64,000 nucleotides of DNA from Meconema thalassinum (GCA_946902985.2 OX336388.2:1499678545-1499742544), one strand, 5' to 3'; shown: positions 44,321 through 55,199, numbered from the stretch's first letter. Translations and numbers: made by a program. The notes: generated by a model not told the origin, from the sequence alone.

Positions 44321-45146
44321 TAACTATGTATTTTTGTTATATATAAAATTATAATCTTGAATAGCATTATTGTTTGTCCCAAAATTGTGTCTCGTGTAAA
44401 CCCTTAGCCCTAATAAATAATAGACTAATAAATTTAAAAAAAATTAAAAAAGTACTAAAAATATCAATTTTAAAATGGATTACAATAGTAATCCGCGCGA
44501 CCACTAATGTTACTAAATTTTGCACGACTACTGCAGTGTTAATTAAAATTTTTCACCATGGGTAATCAGCAACTCCAGTTTGAATTGCTTATCGATAGGG
44601 ACTCTCCTTTTCAGTAAATAAAAAAATAAAAATCTCTCCCTTTTGGTGTTATTTGGCATAAAAATTCTAAACATATTAATGAATTGGCTTGATTAAAACG
44701 TACTTTATTTTGTACACTTTAAAAAGAGAACATGGTAAAACTTCACAATAGGGTTTCACAATGGTTTTGCCTAGACCAATATTTTCGTCCAGACCACTGA
44801 TGGATTGATAGCGCGGCCGCGTTAGCTAATAGATAACACCCCTGGTTTTTGTCACGCACAGTGGGGGAAGTCACGCATCAATAATCTTTATCCAGGCCAA
44901 TAGTTTTGCCCTTTATTTCATGTTGTGAAACCCTCTCGTAAAGAATTAATGAGAACATTTTATGGACAATAAAAAAATAAAAAAAACTAGCTGAAATTTT
45001 TTAAAATGATAAATACTGTAATACAGAATTATGTACCGTACCGTTGCCAATTTCACCCATTTCACATTTTCATATTCACCGGTATTTCAGATTTTGCCAA
45101 AGGACCTAACTAAATTTTTTTAAATATCTCGCGAACCAATAATTGT
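44321..45146. other. no supported gene
   Basis: AT-rich. A short inverted pair GGGTTTCACAA (44752) / TTGTGAAACCC (44924) is present but lacks a TSD. 45118-45146 begins a duplicated segment (see 45908). Confidence 0.4.
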
Positions 45147-45160
45147 ACAAAGTCCAGTGA

Positions 45161-45490
45161 AAAATGAAAATCCACAGCCTGCTTCCAGTCTCCGACTGGG
45201 TCAGGAATGGAATGAATGAAGCCCCTATCTAGCGGCGAGGATATGAACTGTGCCGGCTGCCGAGGCCTGACGCACTCCCCTGGGGCAATGATTAAATGAA
45301 TGACAGAAGAAATGAAATGATAGTGGAGAGTGTTGCTGGAATGAAATGTTGACAGGGAAGACCGGAGTACCCGGAGAAAAACCTGTCTGCCTCCGTTTTG
45401 TCCAGCACAGATCTCACATGGAGTGACCGGGATTTGAACCACGGACCCAGCGGTGAGAGGCCGGCGTGCTTCCGCCTAAGCCACGGAGGC
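45161..45490 (-). mobile_element. SINE family B, full length (330 bp)
   Basis: This is a near-identical sibling of 29498-29830, with the same A and B boxes and the same end. A perfect 14-bp TSD, ACAAAGTCCAGTGA, lies at 45147-45160 and 45491-45504. High similarity between siblings and a perfect TSD indicate recent retroposition. Confidence 0.95.
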
Positions 45491-45504
45491 ACAAAGTCCA
45501 GTGA

Positions 45505-46829
45505 GGATTCAAATTATAGGGCGTAACACCCTCTTTGCCGTGACCTGTTTATTTTTATTTTCAGATTTGTGTCAAAGGACACATGTGCATATTTTTATGA
45601 TTAGGTAACTAATTAATTATTTATTTGATTATGATCTGTGTATAGGTAGATAGATAGCTATTCCAACAGAGGTGAAGGAGATGTATCCCTGAACGGGAAG
45701 GGGTGTCTTTAACTGGTCGATTCAGGATGGTCACTTATTATTATTATTTTTAAATAAGAATTTTATTTATGACAAACATTGGGCTAGCGGTTAGAGTACC
45801 CAAGCTGGGGTGTATCTTTAGTTGGTGAACCGGGCTGTAAGAATTATATTTCACCCATTTTATTTGAACATGACTGTACCTTTGAATCAACTACTAGGGC
45901 ATTGACCCGATATATCCCGAACCAATAATCATTGACAGTCGCGCCTGAGCTCAAATTAATGGGCGTAACGTTACCTTTGCAGAGGACAGATCAATTTTTC
46001 AAAATTTCCCAAATGGCATAACTACAACTCATTTTCAGCTTACGATGCGAAAACTGGTCCATTTTCTTAGTATTAAATAAACCTTACGTTTTAGCAGTGA
46101 TTATTGTCAGAGGGCTTTTAAATTCACATGGTGAGTAGATGACGGTCTAAGCAATACATAGACATCAAAAAGAAAATTCGTCATTTTACTCCCTGGAGTG
46201 GTTTTTTACAATATTCGTGAACTGTTGACCGAGAAGTGGTCCCTTTTCTTATGCACGCACACAAATATCAAAGCAGCTGTTCTTATGTTAAAATCGGGAG
46301 GGGGCATACATACATATAGATAACATATGTCCCCACCTCCCCTGATTGATCACATAGACTTTTTGGAAGTGTGAATAAATGGATTAAAAAATACAAACAC
46401 ACATTTAGTATTAAGTTCATCACACGTAATATAAATGTTAATAGTTGTATTAAGAAGACTAACATATAGGTTATCAGCTCCTAATGACAAAGGAGTGAAA
46501 AGCTAACAACTAAAAGATAGTAAAATTGTTATTCCCATCACCTTCATGGTTGATTTGAACCACTTTTTTATGATTCTGTTTCTTTTTGTACAGGATTTAC
46601 TTGCATATTTAAGGCACACAATAAGGGGTTTGGCTAATATGCTATCAAAATTTAAGAAAGGTATTTTTATAGCACTGTGATACTGCAGTATTACAAGTAC
46701 AGCTTGAAACTACCAAACCTAATGAGCAAATGCAGTATATCAGTCTTTGCACTGTCCAAGTGATTCCAAGTTATTGTTAATTCATTTACAGGCTTTGCAA
46801 CATCGTGGTTATTTACCCTGTGTTCTTCT
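45505..46829. other. diverged ~446-bp duplication; otherwise no feature
   Basis: The phrases CGAACCAATAAT, CAAATTA(T)A(T)GGGCGTAAC and TTTCACCCATTT recur in the same order before and after the SINE (about 45055-45535 versus 45845-45965). Removing the SINE leaves a unit of about 446 bp. No ORF supported. Confidence 0.45.
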
Positions 46830-46990
46830 GTGTGTAGAATTTGGGAATCGAACCCACCTCTTCTCAGTTATGACTCACAAGTCTCAGTGGACCCCGTTCC
46901 AGCCCTCAGACCAGAATTAAATTTCTTGGCATAGCCGGGAATCAAACCCGGACCTCCGGGGTGATAGCCAGGAGCTGGACTTAATTGCAT
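46830..46990 (-). repeat. tRNA-like SINE head fragment
   Basis: The minus strand reads AGCTCCTGGCTATCACCCCG and then GGTCCGGGTTTGATTCCCGG (B box GGTTTGATTCC), followed by a diverged body. No tail or TSD is visible. Confidence 0.55.
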
Positions 46991-47008
46991 TAAATATGAT
47001 GATAATGA

Positions 47009-47451
47009 TCAGAGCAATTTCGGTTGTGTAGTCGGTAGCATGCTCAACTGCTATGCCCAAGGTCGCGGGTTCATACCCGGCCGAAGTCGTCGGATTTTTA
47101 AGAGCGTTAAAATCCTTCAGTATGCCTTCCTCCGGAAGGGAAGTAAAGCCAGCGGGCCCATGTCATAGATTGGTAGTGTGTAGCTAAATTTGTAGGTCAT
47201 TTGGTTTATAAACGCTCTATCAGTTCCAACGTTCACCGCTGGGTGTTGACAGTGGCATCTGGTAGCCAAAGTTGGAACTACTTGAAATTGAACTTTCATT
47301 CATCTTCGTGCATTTCATCTCTCATTAACTCCTCTTGTGAGGTTGGCATCAGGAAGGGCATCGGGCCGTAGAAACAGCCACGGACTCATCTCATCTCATT
47401 CCCGACCCCGTTGGAAACTGGATTAATAAGGGGTTGACATACCTTAGATAT
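47009..47451 (+). mobile_element. mosaic SINE: family A head, different tail
   Basis: The first part (47009-47290) matches SINE family A (GTGTAGTCGGTAGCATGCT, B box GGTTCATACCC, GGAACTACTTGAAATTGAAC). From about 47300 it changes to a different tail (CTTGTGAGGTTGGCATCAGG ... CCGTAGAAACAGCCAC ... CCGACCCCGTTGGAAACTGG). TGATAATGA flanks the whole unit (47000-47008, 47452-47460), so the mosaic was retroposed as one piece. Confidence 0.75.
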
Positions 47452-47460
47452 TGATAATGA

Positions 47461-48565
47461 GCCGAGTTATCATAACAACCCCTCTACCAGTAGGTTTTTT
47501 TCTCTCTGTCTCAAAGAATTTTGGTTTTGTAATGTGGCAAATTTGTTATAAAATTTCAAGTAGACTGGCTAATTTAGAAACGTGTAAAAGATGAGCCATG
47601 TGAACTGTCTACCCTCAACAGCTTCAGCATACTTTAAGACTTGTCAACACCCTTAATAATAATTTATGTTGTATTTAGTAAATACAGCATAGAAGCCGGA
47701 TTGTTTTTGGTGTTGCCTTGTTGGATTCTATGTGAAGATTTCTTTTTAGTCAGTCAACCCATAGATGGGAGCCCAATTATCGTGGGCGATACATATAATC
47801 CACTCAAATTATCTCTTACAATACCCAAAATTACATATAATTAATGAACACGGCAGTACTAGAACAGATAATTTAATTAGGGTGTTGATAAGCTTCATTC
47901 ATCGTACAAACGTATTGCTGCTTGAACTGCAGTTGTCGTTCGTTTCACAAGGAGATTCATCAGGATTTTGAGGAGCACACATTCCAAGGCTATACAGTAC
48001 CTTGATATAAATTTGAGTCTCTGGAGTCACCTTTCCTTTATGTAATACTTTAAGTGTGGTTTTCCTCCATCTCTGACATTGATTCAGAATCCTTGTTGTT
48101 ACCTCTTTTAGAATATGCCAACTGACTTTGATATGTTGATTAAGGATCTCATCTGGCTCTGAAACAATGTTGCTCCTTCCTCCTCTGTAGAAAACTGTTT
48201 GAATTCTGTTGGCACTTTCTTGATGGGCATCCCTTGTCTAGTAAGTATTGTAATACAGACGAGAAATATATCTCCCATGTCGATTCCAAATTACGGTATC
48301 TGTGGTCTTGCTTCAGAATATTAACCCTCTTAGTGCCAGACCTGAGTGCTCACAGTATGCCAAGTGTACCAGACTGATTTAGAGGATTTTGCAGGTTCAC
48401 TCTCTCAGGGCTATATAATTCACAATAACTTCAGGGCCTTACTTTTGGTGAAATAAAACTGTTGATTTCGGTGTTAAAACTGACACTATTTCGGTGGGTA
48501 TTTCGCGAAATAAATTGTCATAATGATAAATGTTTCTTCTGAAATCTTCCTTATTGTATGGGGTA
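47461..48565. other. no supported feature
   Basis: No ORF or repeat with clear limits. TTAACCCTCTTAGTGCCAG at 48321-48339 resembles the start of a TTAA-type MITE, but no matching end was found. Confidence 0.35.
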
Positions 48566-48582
48566 AATCTAACATATTATGT

Positions 48583-48840
48583 GATCAGGCGTCTTAATGA
48601 GCACTCTTCTAATGTGTCCTTGTTATCGCCAATTCTTATTTGCCGCTTAGAATGATGTTCGTTTGCTTCTTTCTTCTTCTTTTTATGCGTTTCTGAATTC
48701 CTGCAGTGTTTATCGCACGTGTCTTTTCGTTCCCACTGAATACCAACATTGCAGTATTTACACATTAGAATCTTTCTTGCAGCGTCTAATACATAGAACG
48801 CCTCACTGTTGTATTCCTCGGCCCTCCAGAAAACTGTTGT
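48583..48840 (-). pseudogene. BED-like zinc-finger ORF fragment, probably transposon-derived
   Basis: The minus strand reads YNSEAFYVLDAARKILMCKY, then CNVGIQWERKDTCDKHCRNS and ETHKKKK, with C-x2-C ... H-C residues, then a basic tail and stop at 48577-48583. The pattern of two cysteines, a KDT segment and a His-Cys pair matches the N-terminal finger of CGGBP1-like/hAT-derived proteins. No dimerisation or transposase domain follows, so this is a fragment or an exon. Confidence 0.55.
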
Positions 48841-49920
48841 GACTTAAGTTTTCGGCATTGTTATACTTAAATGCTGGATGTTTCCACCAATAAAGTTTTT
48901 TCAGTCGCAAACTCGCACTGCTGTATCTGTGACCACAACGCCATTTGATGTAATCAATAGCAGATATTGATTTTCATCGATAGCCTTAGAGATCGCGGAA
49001 CTGAATACACATACTTCCGGCTTTGTGTTCATTTGTGTAGAGAACATGCAGCACTATGAATCAAATGAGAAGGTAACCACGACGGTCAATTCATCAGAAG
49101 TATTTAAACGTTTATTGGAGAGCTTTTTCGATAATATTTAGCATTTTTCGTATCAAGTGGAGTATATTTCGTGATCATTTCCGCAATTCGCGCAATAAAT
49201 CAGATTTTGTGATATTTGCGAGTTCATTTTGCTAAAATAGGGTGCTTTAAGTACCTAGAAGGTGATATATATAGGCAAGAATGAAGATATGAAAAAAGTT
49301 AGCGCATATATCTATTACCAAAAAATACGGCCCCTAACAATAACTAACAATATGACTTGAATTTTCCCTACATGCTAACTAGGGAACTCACTTACTTCTG
49401 AACTACACTTAAATATTATCATGCTCTTGTTTATTCAAAATAAGAAAACTTTTTCGGAACATTTTTTAAACAATAAAAATTGAAATAGAACAAAATATAA
49501 TTAATAAATCAACTCGCAGATAAGTAAAGGTGACTTCTGTGAAATGTCCCATTCCAGATGAATAAACACATAAAATATCACTTTTTTTTATGTATTATAG
49601 ATTGGGAGTTATCTTCACTTAAGCTAAACACAACACAGAAAAAATATTTACAAAATGATTTCTACTGCAAACTACACACACACTTTTTTTTTCGTCCAGG
49701 CAGTTTTCGAATTCCTTTCCTGGTGCAGGTTGAGGGGAGATCCCACTTTTCTCCATCATCCACTCTTTTTCTATATCTTCGATTACGGTATAGATGATGT
49801 GAACTGGAGACACATCTTTGTGACGTCATTCACCGTCACATTACGGCCACTAAAATGTGGTTCCGCTACTGGAGGAAACCGCGGCTTAAGTGAATAAGCT
49901 TTTCTTGGCTTTGTCACCTG
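48841..49920. other. no supported feature
   Basis: AT-rich; chance ORFs only. Confidence 0.35.
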
Positions 49921-49924
49921 TATC

Positions 49925-50308
49925 CTATTTTGTTGTCTCCTTCATGTTAACTCTGACCACATTCGTGGGTTTTCCACCCCGTTTCCTTCTCCAGTAGTTT
50001 GTTTGTTGTGTAAGTTCCTCAGTATGCATCATCTGTTCCTGCTTGTCACCTGTTGGCAGACTACTGGTACGTGGCTTTGCTAGTGCAATGTGAGTCTTGT
50101 GTAGGTCTTTCCATTTGAGGAGCTGACATGCCAGCCAGACTGTGATGACTTCATGACAATCTTTAGGGTGTTCCATGACCTGGATTAAATTACATTCCAT
50201 CTGTAAATTTCTAATTCTTTGTGCATTGCATTGTGTTTCTTCTCTTACTGTTTGCTTGAGGCTGTTTTCCATGAACTCTCTTCTTGCGGTGTAGAACTGT
50301 TTCGACAA
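49925..50308 (-). CDS. uncharacterised ORF, 127 codons
   Basis: An open minus-strand frame (MSKQFYTARREFMENS ... WLACQLLKWKDLHKTH ... NYWRRKRGGKPTNVVRVN). It is Lys/Arg/Gln-rich, probably helical, with no motif I recognise, no signal peptide and no membrane segment. It could be an unrecognised transposon piece or chance. No neighbour gives context. Confidence 0.2.
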   Translation of the reverse strand: MSKQFYTARREFMENSLKQTVREETQCNAQRIRNLQMECNLIQVMEHPKDCHEVITVWLACQLLKWKDLHKTHIALAKPRTSSLPTGDKQEQMMHTEELTQQTNYWRRKRGGKPTNVVRVNMKETTK

Positions 50309-51119
50309 TTTATCAAGAATTTTTTCTTCTATACCAATCGTCTTTATTTTTGACTTGCAGTTTACACAGCCAAGTTAGCTTGCAGTTCTTCCTTTTCAAC
50401 ACATCTTATTCTCCTTTGGTCCTTTGTCTGTGCAGATGAAGGGTTTTCACCTGTTACATCTCACATTCAATAGCTTCGTCCTCACTGGTGACTTGTATTT
50501 TCGTACCAATCTATGCAATCCGTGATTGTTGACATGAATTTTGTAGCCCTTTCTGGATGCAAACTCTATGGTATGTATATCACCACAATATGGCACTCTC
50601 TGTTTAAAATCTTATGTCCTAAAAATTATATTCATCGTGACACTTTCACTTATTTCACTTCATTAATTCACTATAGCGGCTTCGGTGGCGTAGTTGGTAG
50701 CATGCTGAACTGCTGTACCCAAGATAGCGGGTTCAAACCCGGCCAAAGTCATCAGATTTTTTAAGAGCATTAAAAATCCTTCTGTATGCCTTCCTTCGGA
50801 GGGGAAGTAAAGCCGGCGGTCCCATGTCATAGATTTGTGAGATGTAAAAGATCCTTCCACAGACTAAACTTGTGTGAAGCTAAATTGTTAGGTTAGATTT
50901 CGTCGGAACGCTCTATCAAAATTCCAACGTTCACCACTAGGTATCATCGATATCTGGTAGCGAAAGTTGGAACTACAGGGTCATTAAACATGTGCGCGCC
51001 AGAAAACACGGCAAGCTAAGCCAGCTGTGACTAGCGCAGATCGCGGCTGCACGCACCCGGTTCAGCTGGCTGTATTTAAACACAAATTGTGCTAAATGTT
51101 CCGGCATAACTCAACAAAA

Positions 51120-51160
51120 TGACAGTGTTTCGCCCCGGTGTGCAATAGGGCTCTTCAGTT
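51120..51160 (-). ncRNA. hammerhead-like core, left copy
   Basis: Minus strand: CTGAAGA (51152-51158; position 7 is variable in hammerheads), stem II GCCC/GGGC (51148-51151 with 51132-51135), GAAA (51128-51131), a two-pair stem III (A-U, C-G around ACT), then GTC with predicted cleavage between 51121 and 51120. Stem I is imperfect. Confidence 0.5.
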
Positions 51161-51560
51161 GGTTAATGCACACCTCACCAAGACACTGTCTAGTACACAC
51201 TGGGAAGGCCATTGCAAGACGTATTTGATACATGTGTATCCACGTCACGAGCAAAGCCAGTGCTCTATGGGAGTCGAAACTCCACTCCAAAGCAATTATA
51301 ACCTTACCTTGGCATTGAATATATAATTTTCCAAAGAAAAATATGTATTGTCCGTTGAGTCATTATATATTTAAACACAAATTGTGCTAAATGTTCCGGC
51401 ATAACTCAACTAAATGACAGTGTTTCGCCCCGGTGTGCAATTGGGCACTCCCATAGTGCACTGGCTTTGCTCGTGACGTGGATACACATGTATCAAATAC
51501 GTCTTGCAATGGCCTTCCCAGTGTGTACTAGACAGTGTCTTGGTGAGGTGTGCATTAACC

Positions 51561-51601
51561 AACTGAAGAGCCCAATTGCACACCGGGGCGAAACACTGTC
51601 A
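51561..51601 (+). ncRNA. hammerhead-like core, right (inverted) copy
   Basis: Plus strand: CTGAAGA (51563-51569), stem II GCCC (51570-51573) with GGGC (51586-51589), GAAA (51590-51593), A-C ... G-T stem III, GTC at 51598-51600 with predicted cleavage after 51600. Core residues are the same as in the left copy. The stem I partners (CCAA before the core, ATTTTGTTG after it) pair only with a bulge. Confidence 0.5.
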
Positions 51602-52582
51602 TTTTGTTGAGTTACGCCGGAACATTTAGCACAATTTGTGTTTAAATATATAATGGCTCAACGGACAATACATATTTTTCTTTGGAAAATTATATATCAG
51701 CTGGCTGTGGCGTGCACTTTCACACTTTTACCAAACATGTTCAATAATGTGTACTTACAGTGCTCATAGGCGATGCTGAAAATGTCCTCCCTCTCTTGTA
51801 ACACACACCTGACATCTTCTGATGAAAGAATGTCAACTCTTTTATTATTTACGGAGCCTGTTTCCTTGAATCGTTTAGCGAGCCTCCTAATTGTACTGGC
51901 ATTAGGCACAGGTCTTCCCCTAAACTTGATTCGAAATTTTCATCTTGTTTCAGAACAAGATTTTCTGCTCTTCATATACGAATTATGGATATACATACGC
52001 TGTCTAGGCATGACCAACAATCACAGTAATCACAATACTCACTAAACGTGCAACACTAACGTCTAAGCTTTGCATATACACGCCCATTTGAATGACAAAA
52101 CACGTGTGGACTAACGATATGAGTCAGCGGAGCGCGCCAACCACCGGCTGAAACGGGAGCGCACGGCCGCGATCTGCGCTAGTCACAGCCGGTTTAGCTT
52201 GCAGTGTTTACTGGCGCGCACATGTTTTATGACCCTGTACTTGAAATTGAACGGAACTTGTAGCTTACACTAAGGGTGTCCGCTGGAAGTAGTTACAGAC
52301 TCAGGCGAGCCGAACATGTCCTCGGACACTCCCGGCACTAAAAGCCATACGATAAATAAATAAATAAATGAATTCACTAAGTGACAGATATCACTCCCTA
52401 GTGTGTGCAAATTGGACTATCTTGATAAAGCAACTGTGCATTGAATAGTATCAATTATATAAAACATGTTTGCAATGTGAAGAACTGCAATAAGTACATT
52501 ATTATTTGATACACAATACACATTGTTAAAAACTGCTTCTTGATCCTCCCCAGTATTTCCATCCCATCTCCAGTCTAGTCCT

Positions 52583-52788
52583 GCTTCATGGCCAAGTAGA
52601 TAGAGTACTGACTTTGGAGAGAGAGGCCTCAGGTTCGATTCCCAGTCTGGTTGTGGGATTTTAGCTTTGTTTGGTTAATTCCCCTGGCTAGGGATCTGGG
52701 TGTTTGTATTGTGTTCGTCATAACGCATAGGTCGCCTTCGGATATCAACTTGAAAGACCACCTCCGAGTCTTTACGGAAGCCGCATGC

Positions 52789-52823
<35 letters not shown>
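52583..52823 (+). mobile_element. SINE family C with (ATT)n tail
   Basis: tRNA-like head (ATGGCCAAGTAGATAGAG ... B box GGTTCGATTCC at 52634-52644), body (TTGGTTAATTCCCCTGGCTA ... CTGGGTGTTTGTATTGTGTT ... AGGTCGCCTTCGG) and a tail of about ten ATT units at 52791-52822. No TSD was identified. Confidence 0.75.
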
Positions 52824-53200
52824 TAGTCTTAACTACAAATACACATCAAGGAGAAAGTTCAGTGATATCTTAAATATTTGTCTGAACTCTTTCCCAGGGT
52901 TTTATGTTAAAATTCATTTTCTAAGTCCACTAGAACTAAAGTTTTTTTTGGTGGGGGGGGGGAAGTTTTCAAGCATAAACATAAGGCCCAGATTTGTTAT
53001 GACTGAAATAATGCTGTTTTTTTTTTAAATTACTGCCAACAATCAAAGACAAACCTGGCTCACAGCATAAAAAGCTGGATTTACATTGCTCATGCACATA
53101 CCCCCTTTCCCAGTCTTTCTGTCTAAAAGAGGAAGGAAAATATCCTACTCTAGCAGTGATAAAATTTGTGTGCGAGTTCCTTGGGGGTATGCGTTGCATT
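52824..53200. other. no supported feature
   Basis: AT-rich with a T/G homopolymer run (52941-52962). Confidence 0.35.
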
Positions 53201-53204
53201 GGGT

Positions 53205-53465
53205 CCTTTCTTCTTCTTGCGGATCGGTCACTTAGGACCACGCAGAATCAACGTATGTTGATCCTTCCTCCTTGCCCAGTAGCTCTTCATATGCATGGAT
53301 TGTTGTAGTTTCTGTTCCTCCGACCATGCACGTCGTGTTGGTTTCTTCTGATCTTCCTCAAATCCCCTTGTGTGAACAATATTCCTGATTACATTTCTAT
53401 TCATCAGATCTGGCGATCCCATCTCCACTAGGTCCCTCTCCACCTGTTTGTACCACTTTGGTCTT
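53205..53465 (-). pseudogene. LINE 3' fragment with (GAA)n tail
   Basis: The minus strand encodes RDLVEMGSPDLMNRNVIRNI, then KKPTRRAWSEEQKLQQSMHM and SYWARRKD, ending near RGPK-stop and an AAGAAGAAAG tail (about 53207). This C-terminal pattern (RRAWSEE...YWARRK) is shared with the distal part of the family 1 LINEs (TITWTEDRRKALSERMKRFW at 61667-61954). 5'-truncated, no TSD identified. Confidence 0.72.
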
Positions 53466-55129
53466 GTCCTTTAGTATTGAAACATTGTTAGTTTTTAAGA
53501 CAGCAGTCGGCAGTGGGACTTCTCTTTCCTTTCTATTGAGATCAAGGTTTATCTTGTATAGATAACTGTACTATCTACAATGATCAATGTTGACATATAA
53601 GTTGTTAACCTTCCAGGCCTCGAATGATACTGTGTTTGAAAGAAAATAGTTCAAGATCATTTTATGAATATTATTCTGAATGCATCTGAGTTTAGGTATA
53701 GTTCTTATGAGAAATTCATATTTGTCTTTAGAATACAATTTATTTACAACCTACTGTGCCGAGTGGTTTACAATTCATGCTCCACGGCTGGACTGGGTAG
53801 CTGGCATCAGTGATTCGAGATTTGAATTTGGCTGGCAGCAGTCATTCCCAAGTGTTTTTCTTTCCCATGCTCACTCCAAGTAAATGGTACCTTATTTCAA
53901 GTTCTAGGACACCTGCCCCAAACCTACACACCAACATAGTGGAGTTTTTGCTAATCCAAACCCTGGTAATCTGAAATGTTTGGTTAATCCAAACTGGAAT
54001 TCCAAAACATTGTTTAAAAAAAATGTAATGAAAGATATTTCAGAATAAAGATCTGTGATTATTCATGCTTTAACTTCACAATGAACAATCATTATGCATC
54101 ACAAATAAGTCACAGATTGCTATTCTTTAGAAATCTGTCTGTGGAACATGTTTCTCACAGTTGTCATCTGCTTTGCTATCATTTTCTTCCTCATGAACCC
54201 TAAAATCATGCTACACCATCCTCTACTATTTGCAGTACATCTGGAGCTAGCTCAAGACATCTCAGCTTAATGCAGAATTGTAGGAATTGTAGAATTGTAG
54301 TTAATTCAAAAGTTTCGTAATATGAACAGAGGCCCAGTCCCATTGGTTTATTAACAAGACTCTTACTGTAATTACAGACACACTTCGCTTACAGTCACCA
54401 CAACCTGTGTAGGTTGTCAGACAAATTCCACATACACCCAAGCTCAGGCACTCATAACCAAAATGTCCAAAGCCCCTAATTAAAACATCATTACTTGTAA
54501 CAGTAATTTATCAAAATTCATTATTCTGTAGCATCATTCTGGAACATGATGGCGTTACTTTCCAACTTACAATTTGAACATACTCTTCACGAGTATAAAT
54601 CTTGCACTTTTGCATATTTTTCTTGCAACTTTTTGCTTCTTGAACTTCTTTTCCTTGTTTTATTTTTATTTTGAGGAACATTAAAACAGAACAACAATGA
54701 TGGTGAAAAATTGGGATATCAGTATGGGTAACAGAATTTGAAAAATTGGAATATCAGTATGCGTACCAAGGTGTGCACACTACCAAGTACATTGCAAGCA
54801 TGACCGCACAGTGGAGAAAGGAACTGTCATTGGCTATTCCTCTCCCCTTGGTCTGGAGTTCTCCCATAAAGAGCAGCAGGGTCTAGTTTGATTCTCCTTA
54901 GGACAGTTATTCTCGGTCAGGTCCATTTAATACATCTATGTTTAAAAAATAAAAATTAATTTGTTTCTTATGATTTAGGAATTATGCTGGGGTTATGGTT
55001 CACATAACATGGCATGATGGAAAGAGATTAGTTTATGTTGCATTTATCTTGACTCTGTGCTACCCATTCTAATTAGTTGTTCTGGGCAAAATAAACATGA
55101 TTAACACTCAAAGAAATAGACATTACCTT
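53466..55129. other. no supported gene
   Basis: 53935-54000 repeats the words CTAATCCAAA and GGTTAATCCAAA, reminiscent of Tigger/pogo-type ends, without clear termini. The stretch ends in A21 (55130-55150) preceded by AAATAAAC, so a retrotransposed + strand sequence may end here. Confidence 0.4.
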
Positions 55130-55199
55130 AAAAAAAAAAAAAAAAAAAAACAGGGTCTTTCTTTATTCGTTTCAGAGGCACCTTCTTTACATGACATAT

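Larger units (their letters stand above)
51073..51697. mobile_element. inverted-dimer insert with hammerhead-like cores (retrozyme or Penelope pseudo-LTR type)
   Basis: A 10-bp TSD, CAGCTGGCTG, lies at 51063-51072 and 51698-51707. The insert is built from a 295-bp monomer: module P (200 bp, 51075-51274) and module Q (95 bp, 51275-51369). A second P starts at 51370 but breaks off after about 77 bp; it is joined to an inverted complete P (51447-51646) and 51 bp of inverted Q. No ORF. Each complete P carries a hammerhead-like core. Tandem or inverted small monomers with hammerheads and TSDs match animal retrozymes and Penelope terminal repeats. Confidence 0.75.
50976..52237 (-). mobile_element. 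TA-flanked Tc1/mariner-type element within the SINE
   Basis: The TIRs of about 95 bp begin CAGGGTCATTAAACATGTGC (left) and CAGGGTCATAAAACATGTGC (right, inverted), flanked by TA (50974-50975, 52238-52239). The minus strand keeps the transposase N-terminus from 52011 (MPRQRMYIHNSYMKS, then a TGA, then NASTIRRLAKRFKETGSVNN to about 51790), an HTH region like that of IS630/Tc1-type transposases. The rest is missing or replaced by the 625-bp insert at 51073-51697. Confidence 0.9.
50674..52370 (+). mobile_element. SINE family A interrupted by a DNA transposon
   Basis: The head and body lie at 50674-50975 (A box TGGCGTAGTTGG, B box GGTTCAAACCC). The SINE continues at 52240 (CTTGAAATTGAACGGAAC) to an (AAAT)n tail ending at 52370. 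The TSD AATTCACTA is at 50665-50673 and 52371-52379. Comparison with the uninterrupted copy at 17547-17972 shows that GGAACTACTTGAAAT was opened exactly at TA. Confidence 0.94.

Noticed and set aside
44752..44934. TIR pair GGGTTTCACAA/TTGTGAAACCC as a MITE
   Set aside because: Short arms, no matching flank duplication.
55130..55150. A21 as the tail of the LINE at 55200-56110
   Set aside because: That LINE is on the minus strand, so its tail should appear as T on +. The A run belongs to something on the left.
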